Below the pieces are notes generated by a model. It did not search any database. It had not been told where the DNA came from and saw only the letters and a program-made list of their open reading frames with translations. Of a DNA stretch of 64,000 nt, positions 47,023 through 58,798 are shown piece after piece (the stretch's first letter is position 1; every line of letters starts with the position of its first letter). This DNA comes from Hymenoscyphus infarciens (lineage: Eukaryota > Ascomycota > Leotiomycetes > Helotiales > Helotiaceae): assembly GCA_001414345.1 (NCBI GenBank), contig LLCB01000071.1:147399-211398 (forward strand), read 5' to 3'. A program made the position numbers and the translations under genes.

Positions 47023-48103
47023 TTAGTTGAGGAGAGCGTTGACGGTGGCCTCTCCGAGAGGCTTGCCGATGTTGGCACCGTATGAACCACCCATGTTTCC
47101 TGAGATATATTAGCTTTGAAGTGGCTAGAGGTTTGAATGATGACTTACCGGCAGGGAAGTAGTTGCAAACAGTGTAGGCAGTATCGACCTTGGGGTCCAA
47201 AGTACCTGCGGCACACTTGTAGGTGGCACATCCGACGGTCTTGGTTGACTTCCAGACCATGGCGGAGAAGTGGAGCCAGTCAGCACCCATAGATGGGTCA
47301 GACTTGGTGTTGTCATAAGCAGACTCTGGGAAAAGGTTAACCTCTCCGTTGTACCAGTACTCGGTGATACCGTTGGCACCCGCAGCGGTGAGGTCAAGGT
47401 TGTTCCATGGGGAGCGGCCGAAATCTTGAATGTTTTGTCCATAGTTGCCGGTACCTTGGGTCCTGGTTTGATTATTAGAATGGGAACTTGAAAATGGGAC
47501 GTTGATAACTTACATGTCGTGCTTGAAGACACATGACTTGGCGGTGTTCAAGGCCCAATCAGCGAGGGTTTGGTTCCATGCAACATCAGGCGCAGAGTGG
47601 TTAGCACGGTGAACGTTGTGTTGGGCGACAGCCATGGATGGGTAACCGGAAAGAGCATCGACAACGGCAGAAGAGGCGGCAACAATAGTAGAAGATGGCT
47701 TAACGACAACTGGAGTAGTTGGAACAACGACAGGGGCGACATAAGTTGAAGTTGGAGCAACGACGGCAGCGGGAGTAGATGGAGCTTGAGCAACAACGAC
47801 TGGTGCATCGGTGGAGGTAACGACGACAACTGGAGGCTCAGACTTTGGTGGAGCGGCGGATGGCTTTTGCTTGGTGTGTTGTCTTGAAGCAGCATTGTTT
47901 CCCCCGTCATAGACGGTGTTGACCACGACGACAGTGCTTGGAGCTGGAGCATCGGTCTCGACAACAGGCGCGCCGGCGGTGACGGTGACGAAGACCGTCT
48001 CGATCGTGAGCTCAGTCTTGTACTCCTTCTTGACGTGGCGGTGGAGTGGCTTGGCTACGGCCAACGCAGCGCAGAGGGAGGTGATGATGATTGAGGAATG
48101 CAT
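47023..48103 (-). CDS. Secreted CAP-domain (SCP/PR-1-like) protein with Val/Pro/Thr-rich N-terminal region
   Basis: Exons are 48103-47514, 47462-47149 and 47099-47023. Introns are 51 bases (GTAAGT..CCAG) and 49 bases (GTAAGT..CTCAG). The product has 326 residues. Residues 1-17 are a signal peptide. Residues about 20-150 are a low-complexity Val/Pro/Thr/Ala linker (for example VVVTSTDAPVVVAQAPSTP). The CAP domain covers about 158-326 with AVAQHNVHR, FKHDMTQGTGNYGQNI, the CAP signature LHFSAMVWKSTKTVGCA (its His being a conserved cavity residue) and the second signature TVCNYFPAGNMGG. CAP proteins are secreted; fungal members bind and export sterols or fatty acids, and some contribute to virulence. 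Frame continuity across both splices and complete domain signatures make the model secure. The low-complexity stretch is probably O-glycosylated (inference). Confidence 0.95.
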
Positions 48104-50172
48104 CGTGGGATAGACGAAGTGAGTTTAGGCGAAGTGATTTCTTGAAATTCCTCGGGAGATGGGTCGAAAAATACGGGTGCAGGAGACGATCTTGAAATTG
48201 GAAATCTAGGATCGGGAATGAATTGGCAGCACAGCTGTACTTGAGATTCTATCGAAGAATAATGTAAACTCGTGGTTGAACCGGGAAGACGGGTTGCGGT
48301 CGTGAATGGACGGGTGTGACGACGGGAAGATGCTGTGAATGATACCGAGAGGTTGGAAGCAGGAAGCTATCAAAGCGAAGTTTTTGTCTATCGTGCGTGT
48401 ACTAGATCTCGTCAAGGAGTGTAATTGCCGCGAACGACTGTGGAAAAAGAAGGTGAAGGTGAAGGGTTGGACGAGGATGAAGACGGTGGATGGTAGGAAG
48501 CAGAGTTGACGATGCTCGTAGGACTTTGTACTTGGAGAAAAGGTAAGGTAGGTAGGCGCACGTCCCATAATGGGTTTAGCGCGGACTCTCTCTACGTACC
48601 CCTGGCGCTAGCATCATTAGCTCCCTAGACTACTACTTAGATTACGGGTGGGCCCTTGCCGATCCGTACAACTCCTGCCGGAGACGAATTAAAATGAGTT
48701 AAATTGAGGGTTGCCAAGGAAATCTTAATGGAGCCCCAGGAAGTTTCCTCGTTGTTTCCTGGCTTGCGTGTGCGCCACTTCCACCAATTGTCTGGCCAGG
48801 GCAGGAGCGGAGAGGAGAGGCGCCACTTGTGGTGGCGGAAGGGGCGGGTGCTCTGAGTACGGGAGTACACGCGGGTCACATTTTACTTGAAACCTTTCAT
48901 CTCGTCCCCAACGGCAACGAAATCGGATTTGGGTGACGACGTGTCGGTGTCGCCTGCTTCTGCTTCTGTCTCTGCTTCTCCCTAGATCTGAGTGACCTCT
49001 CGGCCAGTAAACACGCCGCCAATTTGGTGACCGGGCGGTTGTTGAAGGTGCCGAGTGCTTTAGGGAGAAATGGGGAAGTGGCCATGCCATGGTGAGAGCA
49101 GTGAGCACCTTCCACCAAATGGTGTCCAAGACAAGATGCGCAAGGAGGGCATCACCATCGCCCCGCCCCTCCCCTCCCCTCTCCCCAGATGTTTACATCG
49201 ATTGGGAACATGATCAACAACTGCCCTGCGATTGGCGAAATCGTCACGGCAAGGCCAAAATACCTGGTATATTCACAAACGCAGTGAGGTAAGAGTAAGT
49301 AAAGATCTAAAAAGGAGTCACGTACAGGTGGTGCTAAGAAAGGTAATTATTTGAGAGTGCTGACTAGAGAATTACCACGACGTCCTCCAGCTCCTCTTCC
49401 AAAAACACACATAGATTGCATTTCGCCGGATCGCGCACCCGGGCGAGTCGCACCTTCCTCGACATGATCGCAGATTGCCCTGTCGACGTGAAGGTAAGGG
49501 AAGTGGAGGCGATCGATAAATTATCTGATATCGTCATCAACTACCACTTTTTAGGAGTGAGGAGTGGAAGAATTGAGTGAATGACCTCAGATCAATTTCC
49601 ATTGAGCCTCCTCACTTGATGCAACATCTCAGTCGCCATGTGCTCACCCTGTGGAACAGCTCGCTGGCTAGCTGTAATGTTAGGTTAAACACCAGCAGAA
49701 GAAACTGCTTCCAGGGAATCACCCAAAGCCGGAATCAACTCGCGACAAATACCAGCAATTAACCCTCAAGGTACACAGGAATCGAGGATGGGATCCCTCC
49801 GGCGGCGTCAATATGACCAGACCATCACGGATATCAACCAAACCCTCCAGCTCGGCCTCGGCCTCTGCCAAAGCATAAACACCAAGATTGTTTTGTTTGA
49901 AGTTTGAGAGGAAAAGACGGTGATTATCCCATTCCCCAAATCTCCCTCATCACTCAAAACAAAATCACAACTCCACCAACTTCTCCAGCGCGGCTGCAGA
50001 TGTGAACAACTCACAGGGTGCCGATAGGACCGCAATTAATCGATGAGTGCGCTGGTTGACACGCGGGGTGAACCCTGAACCCTCATCCCTCCCAGCTTCC
50101 GTTTCAAAGGATCTTCGCAAACCAATGAGAAGAAACCGAGCAAACCTCAACTTTCCGAGTCTACGGGGATTT
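48104..50172. other. Intergenic region, 5' flank of the CAP gene, no supported gene
   Basis: About 2 kb of normal-composition sequence. Open frames (for example minus 48206-48568, minus 48725-49129, plus 49089-49292) overlap each other and give Arg/Ser/His-rich translations typical of non-coding DNA. A short plus segment near 49430-49492 (RTFLDMIADCPVDVK before a GTAAGG donor) and 49803-49908 are weakly coding-like and may be debris of the relic downstream. Confidence 0.4.
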
Positions 50173-50685
50173 TAAAGGGAAGGCACTTTGGCACGCCAGA
50201 AGCCGCACCGCAAGACATGGAAGAAAGTTCTAGCCATTACGACGCCTTTGGCTGGCTGACGAATATCACCACATCACCACATCACCACATCACTGATCAC
50301 AAACCTCCAGCTGCAAGATGCCGCCAGTCTCATCCGGAAATAATTCTCAGCCCTTCAAGACTCCGAACCCAAGAACTCGTTCAAGATACGCGCTCTCGGC
50401 TCTCTCGATGCATTACACAAATCTCTCAAAGTTGTAAACGACGACAAAATTATCCTCGGGACTGTGATGACAACAAACAAGAAATTTCCATCTCAATCAA
50501 AAAAAGACTCCATCCTGATCTCCGGGCTGACTGGGCGCATCCCTCACGACGGAACCCTGTTGAAAATCCTCTACCCATCCCCGCGCGGCGGGGAGATGAC
50601 AGCTACCCAATGGTCGGACGATATGGCGGTTGGTGGAGGCAGGGGGGTGTTTCAGGATGGAAAATACCTCGTGCTTATTTCCTAA
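50173..50685 (+). pseudogene. Possible coding relic, unidentified
   Basis: In one plus frame the last 114 codons (50344-50685) are open and read like a globular protein (SFKIRALGSLDALHKSLKVV, DDKIILGTVMTTNKKFPSQ, DSILISGLTGRIPHDGT) up to a TAA. The same frame continues upstream as protein-like sequence (NLQLQDAASLIRK) but is broken by TAA at 50341, TGA at 50257 and TAA at 50173. I recognise no family. It is either a decayed gene or a 3' exon whose upstream exons I failed to find. A competing frame (50217-50759) is open but His/Arg/Ser-rich and less plausible. Confidence 0.3.
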
Positions 50686-53002
50686 GAGTGGACTCGTGGA
50701 GGGGCAAAATACGCCAGAGGGCAAGCCTAGATTTGTCGGTTGATTTTGGAGGTGTATAGGTAGGTTTATAGGTTTATGAGTAATTATTTACCTAAACCCT
50801 TCGAGTCTCATCCTCTGTGGTTTCTAGTTCCACGAACCCAAACAACTCTCTCTCTCCCCGGCAGCAAACCCCGGGCAAATATCACGAAACCCGTGAATTT
50901 TCCTCAAGGCGCATTCAACGCCTCTTGTTTAGCATCACAAATTAAAACTTGCTACTTTTCCATTTCCACTTCCATTTTCATTTATTTTCATTTATTTTCA
51001 TTCTCACTAATTCTCCCCTCCCCTCCGCCCGGTCGCAAACATATCTCGTATCACTAGTAAATCTTACTAAGACCCAACCAGTTTTTTTCCTTTTAGCTCC
51101 TCTAAATTCATCAACATCTTACTCACCTCTTTACTTTTCCTAACTAAGCACTTACTATACTCTATATCTCAAACAAAAACCTCCTCTTACAAAACCCGAC
51201 TAAACTAACCCGAAGGAAGGATTTCTCTAAGTCGTTACTTACTCTGACACTTACTCTCGCTTAGAGGATTCGATCTTAATCTACTCTAATCTGGTTTTGT
51301 CTAATCAGGATTTCTACGAACCGGCTGCTACGAGATGTCCTATGGAATGCTATAACGTGTAGCCACGGTAGGTTATATACTATATAAGGTCTTAACCTCT
51401 AAGTAAGCTTACCTTCTGAAAATATCGTAGTATAATAGAATAGAGAGGGAGAACTATTGCGCTAGGCTTGAGATTTTACCGCGAGACTATGAGCAGCCGC
51501 TGTCAGAGGATTTGAGGCGAGCTTAAATTAAGGCGAATTACATAAGCCTTTAAATAGGCCTAGAAATAGGCCTAGAACTCCTAAAAGTGAAGAGGTCTTG
51601 AAGCGGAGGAGTCTAGAACCTTTCGATTCTACGAACGAGATAGAATTAGAATAAGAAGACGTTTAGATAATTCTTTATTTCTTTAGGTTTTTTAAGAGAA
51701 GAGCTATCTAAGAGTTTAGAAGTTAGAAGTTAAGAGTTAGTATTTTAAATTTTTATATTCTAATATATAAATATAAGAATTATAGAATTAGAGAATAGAG
51801 AATAGAGAATAGAGCTATACTTTAGAAGTTTTCACTTCTAAATTACTAGATAAAGTCTTATTTCTAGCTATACTCTCTACTTTCGTCTTTTTCTCGCTTT
51901 TCTTTCTTTTCTAGCTAGCTATCTAGTCTTTCTTACTTATTAGAGTACGTTCTTCTTATTACTTCTATCTCTTCTACTATTTCAAATAGAGAGATAGATA
52001 AGAAGAGAATAAGAGAAGAGTAAGAAAGTAAAAAAAGAAGCTAGAGTTTTAGATCTACGTAGTTACTAAGCCTTTTTAAACACTTTATATAATCTTTTTA
52101 TCTTTTTCTAGGAAAAGCGTTTTTATATAATATAAACGTGTTACGTAATCTTCTACTTTCGCGATCGCTATTACTTTTATAATTACTATTACTTTCGCGA
52201 TTACGATTACTTTCTAAGAATATAAGCTTAAGAGTAAAAGTAGAGAAGAAGTATAAAAGCCTAGAAACTAGAGAGAAAGCTAGAAGATATAAAGAGAGTA
52301 TAAAATAAGTAGAGAAAGAAAGTCGCTCTAGAAGTACTACTTTATAAGTAAAAACTTATAAAGTATAGCTCTATTCTCTATTCTTTATTCTATAAAGAAT
52401 ATATAAAATAAGTAGAGAATAGTCTTTTAAGATTTTTACTTTTATTACTTAAATATTAAGTTAAAATAGAAGATAATACTATTATTTCAAAGAAAGTCTA
52501 ATAGATTAGAAGTTATAAGTTTAACTAAAGAAAGAATTTCTTCTAAAAGAATACTATAGATATCTATTATTTAATATAGTATTTTATTAGAAACTATAGA
52601 AGCGATAGTCTAGACTTATACTTATCTCGCTATCTCTTTTATTTATTCTAACTTTTTACTCTAGAGTAGTTTAAAGTATTTAATTTAAAGACTTAGAATA
52701 ATTTAAAAGTTTTAATAGAAATAATTAGAATATTATAGTTTAATATTTCGAATATAATAAGTTAATTACTAGAGATTTTTCTAGAAATTTAAAATAGTAA
52801 GAAAGAGATACTTATTTACTATTATTCTTATTATCTATTAGAAGTATATATATACTATATTATTATAGATTTAAGATTTAGTATTTATTTATATTTTATA
52901 AACTTAAGTTTTAAGTTCGAGATTCTTAGCTAGATAAATAAAAGTTAGTAAAGTATATTTTTTTGAAATTTATTATAGAGTTAAAAAGTTTATAGTTATT
53001 AA
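50686..53002. other. Transition into RIP-type AT-rich repeat DNA, no gene
   Basis: Up to about 51060 composition is normal, with a CATTT/TATTTTC-rich low-complexity run (50960-51010). From there CpA/TpG become rare. An inverted repeat pair lies at 51800-51842 and 52341-52383. Sequence around 51300-51540 is less mutated and may be an old LTR, but I cannot define its ends. Confidence 0.45.
51800..52383. repeat. Inverted repeat pair bounding about 500 bp, possible MITE
   Basis: 51800-51842 (GAATAGAGCTATACTTTAGA plus an AGTTTTCACT hairpin) and 52341-52383 are inverted complements over about 43 bases, differing by transitions. The interior is AT-rich without coding. I found no target duplication. 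Confidence 0.45.
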
Positions 53003-53299
53003 TATAATAGCTCGTTATCTTAAAGAGCCAAGTTTACTTATTATATATATAGAGTTTTAGCTCTTATATAAGCTTTTAAGTTTTTATTATTTTATATTAT
53101 CTAAATTAGAAAGGTTTTAAACTTTAGGTTTTAAATCTTTTAATACTATCTAATCTCTTATATATAGATACTAACTCTTTTATAGTTAGAAAAGATCTAA
53201 TTTAGTCTTTTCTTCTATATTAGTATCTAGTATCTATATATATTTAAATAGTACTTTTATATATCTCTTCTATAGTAGTATATGTTTTATACTATTATA
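53003..53299 (+). repeat. Diverged LTR copy of the local Gypsy family
   Basis: Starts TATAATAGCTCG and ends ATACTATTATA. It is similar to the LTR at 57958-58320 and more distantly to those at 53893 and 57543. No flanking duplication is recognisable, so it is an old solo LTR or an orphan end. Confidence 0.55.
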
Positions 53300-53892
53300 G
53301 CTAAGAGATATTATATAGATATATTATATATAGAGTTTTTAGAAGTAGCTACTATTAGCTTCTAAGAATAGCTTTTGTATTTTCTTATATTCTCTTTATT
53401 CTATTACTATTAAGCTACTTTTACTTATTATTATATTAGTAATTAACTAATTTACTCTCTAATTAATTTAAAAGAACTAATTTACCTCTCTTACTAAAAG
53501 AGAGGTTTTTGAGTTAGAAAAGAGAGATATTCTAGTTAGTAATTACTAATTATTTACTATTTTCTATATATATTTATATCTAAATTATAGTAAATAAAAG
53601 CTCGTATATTAAGATAGTAGAACTTAATCGCTTAACTATTATACTAGCTATTCCTTCTCTATCTTCTATTCTATATACTAGCACTATGTCTCTAATCGTC
53701 GATTTAAGTAATAAAAGCTCTAAGTAAAAGAGTAAAGACTTTTAGACTTAACTAATAGTAAAGAGGTTACGAAGTAGCTTATAAAGAAGGAAGTAGATAG
53801 TATAGAAGTAGGTAAATTTATTATATTAATTAATTTTTTAGTATATTAATATAATAAAACTAATAAATAATAGAAATATTTAGCTAACTAGA

Positions 53893-54200
53893 TATAATAG
53901 TATACTATTCTAGATAGCTAGGAGTATCTGCTATATATAAGGTTTCAGTAGTTATTATCTTATATTATCTATTTTAGGAAGGCTACGTAGGTTTAAGCTT
54001 TTATATTAGCTAAGATTATTCGGTTTTAAACTCTTTTATATAGTCTAAACCTCTTATATATAATAGCCTACTTCTAGAGTTAGAAAAGGCTAGTTTATCC
54101 TTTTCTTCTATATTAGAGCCTAGTATTTATATATATTATTCTATTTTAAACACACTCCTATATACCTCTTCTCTAGTAATATATATTTCGTACTATTATA
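53893..54200 (+). repeat. 5' LTR of the pol-less Gypsy derivative
   Basis: 308 bp, paired with 57543-57850 and preceded by CTAGA. Confidence 0.88.
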
Positions 54201-54989
54201 TAAAAAGAATAAACTCTTCTTCGCTAGTAATAGTATTTATAATATCTCTTTCAAGCTTATTATCGCTTTTATTTCTTTTTTAGGCTAGAATCGGACCTAA
54301 ATAACGCTATTCTCAAATAGCTAGGATTCTAGAGATCTCCTAGATAGCTAGTAATACTAGGGTTTAGTATCTATATAAATAGCTAGTAAAAATCGTATTT
54401 TATATTTTAAAGAAGTAGAAATACGCTAAGTATTTAAGAGGCTTCTAATAACTCTCTTAGTATAGAGACTACTATATATAGCTTTAGTAAATAAGTCGAC
54501 TATTAATAAAAGTTATTACGAAGACTTCTAAATCTAATCTTACTCTCTCTCTCTCTCTAAAATCGATATTATTAAAATATCGAATTCAGTTCTACTAAAT
54601 ATCGTTAAGTAATAACTCTCTTCTAGAGCTACCTCTCTTTCTAAAAGCTATCTAAATAGTACTTATATACTAAGATCTAGAAGATCTCGACGAAATAATA
54701 AAGATTAAAGAGACTAGTAGGACTTCTTAAATATAGACTAGATATAGTCGGTTATATAAGCTTTAGAAGTAGAAAATCAAGAAACAAAGAATTAGCTAGC
54801 TAAGCTAGAAAAGAGAGTAAGCGAACTTATAATTCAAAGTTAATAAATCGCTTCGTCTCTAAACTCTCTCTAATCCGACTCTCTTTCGAACTCTTCTTAA
54901 TCGAACTCTCTTCTGCTTCTAAGCTCTAATTTATATCTCTTTTAGCTACGAGCAGCTGCCTCTAATACCTTCTAATATTCTATCTCTAT

Positions 54990-55640
54990 CTAATATAGTA
55001 CTAAAGTCGCTTCGAATATTCTCTAACCTCGACCTCGACTTCGACGAAAAAGTAAGATAACTAAAAAGATTAAACCTTTAGATAATAATATTTCATCTAT
55101 ATACTAATAATAGAAGATATTAGTATATAATAGACTCTATATAAATGCCGATTATTACGACTTCTCTCTAATCTAAAAAGCTCTTATTTAGAGTATAATA
55201 ACTAGACTAGCTAAGAACTACCTAGAGCCTAGATACGAGTTAGAGTTAGACCTTACTTTTAAAGATTAAGAAGATATAGTTACTCTTTTAGATATCTACT
55301 TCTTAATAGATTATAAAACAGAGAATACTTAGAATACTTTCGTAGTCTTATAAATAGAAAGAGAGAAAGATAACGCTAAAGAAACTTTTACTAATTTCAA
55401 GAGTCGCTTTTCAAGTATAGCTATACTCGAAGATATACTAGAATTAGAATAGTTCTTTTAAATATAGAATAAGATTATACTATAGCTCTAAAACTTAGTT
55501 ACTTTAAGAAAGAGATAATAGAACTATAACTTTATTAAAACAGTAGCTAATCTTTTAGCTTTAGATAAGAAGATATACTAAAACGCTAAGTTACGTACTA
55601 TTAGCACTTTAGTCTAAAATACTCTCTCTCTAAACTCTCT
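54990..55640 (+). pseudogene. gag relic of the pol-less Gypsy derivative
   Basis: The plus-strand frame with scattered TAG/TAA shows features of fungal Gypsy Gag: LEPRYELELD and FKDQEDIVTLLDIYFL, a kinase-site-like acidic stretch, then FKSRF, SIAI and a run of QIQNKITLQLQ-type helices. The same protein is seen at 60390-60960. Gag would form the particle packaging element RNA. The stops inactivate it. Confidence 0.65.
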
Positions 55641-56406
55641 ATAATCTAATAGCGAATATTCTACTACTTCTAAAGTAGAATTAATTAGAAGATAATAATT
55701 AAGTTCTTAAGTACTCTAATTTAGACCTAAATTACTAAAGAGAATAAAGTAATATAATAACTTTAGTATTAAGTTTATTTAACTAGCTAAAACTACCTCT
55801 TTTATTATCTTAAACTTTAGATAGCGTTTTCAACATTTAGTAATAAACTCTTTTAACTAGCTAAAACTACCTCTTTTATTATCTTAAACTTCGGATAGCG
55901 TTTTTAATATTTAGTAATAAACTCTTTTAACTAGCTAAAACTCTACTAACTCTAGTATAGAGTCTTATATTCTTTACTTTCTTACTTTCTTTTTACTTCT
56001 AGTAAGCTAGAAGTTTTATTTATATTTAAATTAGATATAAGTCGATATACTCTTAAAGTAAGCTCTTAACTAAGTTATTACTATTATCTATAACGTTATC
56101 TCTCGATATTCGCCTTCGACTCTATTTTAAACTTTTTCTAATCTACTAGATAGGATTAGACTATACTCTTTTAGCGAACGCTTACTTTAATATTAAAGGA
56201 TTAGAAACGAAGTCTCTATTTTATAAGTATCTATAAATTAGGTCGGTTATGATTTAGACTTAAAATCGATATCTTAATATCTCGTCTTACTTATAATAAA
56301 GTTTAATAAATAAAGTATCTTTAAACTAATAAAATTAATAAATACGATAAATATTATAACACTTATACTATCTTAATTCGATCTTAAATAATAAGATAAA
56401 TAGACT

Positions 56407-56590
56407 TATAATAGTAAAGTAGGAATAGAGTAGAGAAGTAGTTTATTCGTAGTTATTAATACGAAAACTAAAGCTAAAGAGCGAAGATAGCTCTAAATAA
56501 GACTAATATATAGGATTCTACTAAGTAGTAAGGAGTTACGTAATAGGTCTAAAACTAGAACTACTATAGTCTTAAATTAAGACTATTATA
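56407..56590. repeat. LTR of the nested 1.1-kb element
   Basis: 184 bp, paired with 57324-57507; differences are G/A and C/T. Confidence 0.88.
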
Positions 56591-57323
56591 TTTCTCTCTT
56601 TTTAGTAGAGCTCGCTCTCGAGCTCTATAGAAACTCGTATACTTATCTATCTATATATCTACTAGTTCTAGTCTATACTCTTACTCTTCCTTCTACTAAG
56701 GTAGCTATAAGATACTAGCTCTATAAGAGTAGTAAAGTGCTAGCTATATACCGAGTTATCTAAAACTCTTTATATTCTCTCTCTAATACTAATCTATATA
56801 ATCTACTAAGTAACTAGCGTATACTTCTACGATTTTGTCGATTACTAAAGTATAGGCTTTAAGAGCTTTCGTAATATTAGAAGGAGGAGAAGACTTCGAG
56901 AGTTAGTAGAAAACAATATAGCTAAAAGTAAGAAGGTCTATATAAAAGGCTTCTCTTATTAGAGCGTAAGAGAGCTCTTTCTTATTAGTAGAAGGCTTAG
57001 ATTAACTAATAATAAGCTAGATAAGCTATCTTATTAAAGCGTCGATTATATAAGCGTATTAATATTTCTTTTTAATAAGAGAGCTAAAGTTATAAACCTA
57101 GTATATAATATTAGAGTTAGATATAAGCTATTTAAAAAGAGAGAGAGAGAGAATTCAAAGATACTAGAAGAGAGTCTTAAGCTTAGTATTAATTTAAGAG
57201 TCGCTAGCGAGAGATCTACTTTAGTTATAGAGTTAATAGTAGAGAGATTAGAATAAAGCTAAGATTAAGAGCTTAATATATTTTAAATCCTTTATAGAAT
57301 AAGAAGAGTAACCTTTAGTTTAA

Positions 57324-57507
57324 TATAATAGTAAGGTAGGAATAGAGTAGAGAAGTAGTTTATTCGTAGTTATTAATACGAAAACTAAAGATAAAGAGCG
57401 AAGATAGCTTTAAATAATACTAATATATAGGATTCTACTAGGTAGTAAGGAGTTACGTAATAGGTCTGAAACTAGAACTACTATAGTCTTGAATTAGAAC
57501 TATTATA
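57324..57507. repeat. LTR of the nested 1.1-kb element
   Basis: 184 bp, paired with 56407-56590 and followed by AGACT. Confidence 0.88.
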
Positions 57508-57542
57508 AGACTTAAAGACGAGTCTTTTTTAAAAGAGAGAGA

Positions 57543-57850
57543 TATAATAGTATACTATCCTAGATAGCTAAGAGTATCTAGTATATATAAGGTTTCAGTA
57601 GTTATTATCTTATATTATCTATTTTAGGAAGATTATATAGGTTTAAGCTTTTATATTAGCTAAGGTTATTTAGTTTTAGACTCTTTTATATAGTCTAAAC
57701 CTCTTATATATAATAGCCTACTCCTAGAGTTAGAAAAGGCTAGTTTATCCTTTTCTTCTATATTAGAGCCTAGTATTTATATACGTTATTCTATTTCAAA
57801 CGTACTCTTATATACCTCTTCTCTAGTAGTATATATTTCGTGCTATTATA
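57543..57850 (+). repeat. 3' LTR of the pol-less Gypsy derivative
   Basis: 308 bp, paired with 53893-54200 and followed by CTAGA. Confidence 0.88.
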
Positions 57851-57957
57851 CTAGAATATCTCTCTTTTCTAATCTAAATACCTCTCTTTTAGTAAGAGAG
57901 ATAAATTAGTTCTTTTAAATTAATTAGAGAGTAAAATAGTTCTTTTAAATTAATTAG

Positions 57958-58320
57958 TATAATAGCACGCGATCTTAAATTATCGGCATTCGTGAAACTA
58001 CTAATATCTCTACGACTTATAAGAAGAAAGATACTAAAGAGAGTAAGAATTAGATATTATATATTTTACTTTAAAGCTTTATATATTTAGCTTTAAAGCT
58101 CTTATTATTTTAGTCGCTATATTAAGAAGGGTTCGGTTATTATTCTTATTAAGACTTAGTAGTCTCTAATCTCTTATATATAGATATTTATACTTAGTAT
58201 AGAAAAAGAATAGTTTTTCCTTTTCTTTTATATTAGTACCTAGTATTTAGATATATTATTTAGTCTTAAATACACTTCTATATACCTCTTCTCTTATAGT
58301 ATATATTTTATACTATTATA
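57958..58320 (+). repeat. 5' LTR of the full-length-type Gypsy element
   Basis: 363 bp, starting TATAATAGCACG and ending TACTATTATA. Similar to 53003-53299 and to the 308-bp LTRs. Parts are unmutated (GCACGCGATC, CGGCATTCGTG). Confidence 0.65.
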
Positions 58321-58798
58321 TAAAAAGGAAAAACTCTTCTTTACTAGTAATAGCTTTTATAATATCTCTTTTAAGCTTATTATCGCTTTTTATTTCGATT
58401 TTAATTTAGTCTAGAATTAGACTATTATAATACTATCTTTAAATAGCTAGGTAATTAGAGACTATCTAGATAGCTAGTAATACTAGAGTTTAGTATTTAT
58501 ATAAATAGCTAGTAAAAATCGTATTTTATATATTAAAGAATTAGAATATACTAAGTATTCTTAAAAATCCTAATAACTCTCTTAGTATAGAGATTAATAT
58601 ATATAATTTAAATAGTTAATAATATAAATAGTTATCTAGAAAACTCCTAATTTAACCTCTTTATCTCTCTTAAATTAATATTTAATATATTAGACTTAAA
58701 AGTAACTCTAAGTCTCTTCTAAGCTCTATTTTAAAGCGTAGAGCTCTCTTTTAAGAAAGAAAGTTAAGTATCTATAAAAAGGTCTCTAACTTAATAGT

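Larger units (their letters stand above)
56407..57507. mobile_element. 1.1-kb non-autonomous LTR element nested in the Gypsy derivative
   Basis: Direct repeats 56407-56590 and 57324-57507 (184 bp each) start TATAATAGTAA and end CTATTATA. A perfect duplication, AGACT, lies at 56402-56406 and 57508-57512. The 733-bp interior has no retroviral protein, so it is a TRIM-like element. The interior matches the reverse complement of about 58930-59810, where a less mutated relative lies. Confidence 0.88.
53893..57850 (+). mobile_element. 3.96-kb pol-less Ty3/Gypsy derivative (contains gag), itself hit by a nested LTR element
   Basis: LTRs 53893-54200 and 57543-57850 (308 bp each) begin TATAATAGTA and end CTATTATA. 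They are flanked by the perfect duplication CTAGA at 53888-53892 and 57851-57855. The interior has a leader, a gag relic (about 54990-55640) and a 3' region with a duplicated stretch near 55780-55940. No reverse transcriptase is present. The nested 1.1-kb element (56407-57507) accounts for part of its length. It depends on relatives such as the element starting at 57958. Confidence 0.88.
53445..57941. mobile_element. Short inverted-repeat DNA transposon (about 0.54 kb) split by an LTR element
   Basis: The left end (AACTAATTTACTCTCT, from about 53445) and the right end (to about 57941) are inverted repeats of about 95 bp sharing CTCTCTTACTAAAAGAGAGG and GAGAGATATTCTAG. The LTR element 53893-57850 sits between them at its CTAGA target site. 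The subterminal sequence resembles the ends of the Mutator-like element at 38643-44300, suggesting a deletion derivative. Outer boundaries are approximate. Confidence 0.55.

Noticed and set aside
48206..49129. Minus frames of 73-134 codons upstream of the CAP gene
   Set aside because: Arg/His/Ser-rich, overlapping in different frames, no support.
53003..58320. A complete LTR element bounded by 53003-53299 and 57958-58320
   Set aside because: The two LTRs differ in length (297 and 363 bp) and their flanks (ATTAA and TAAAA) do not match; the right one fits better as the 5' LTR of the element running off the window.
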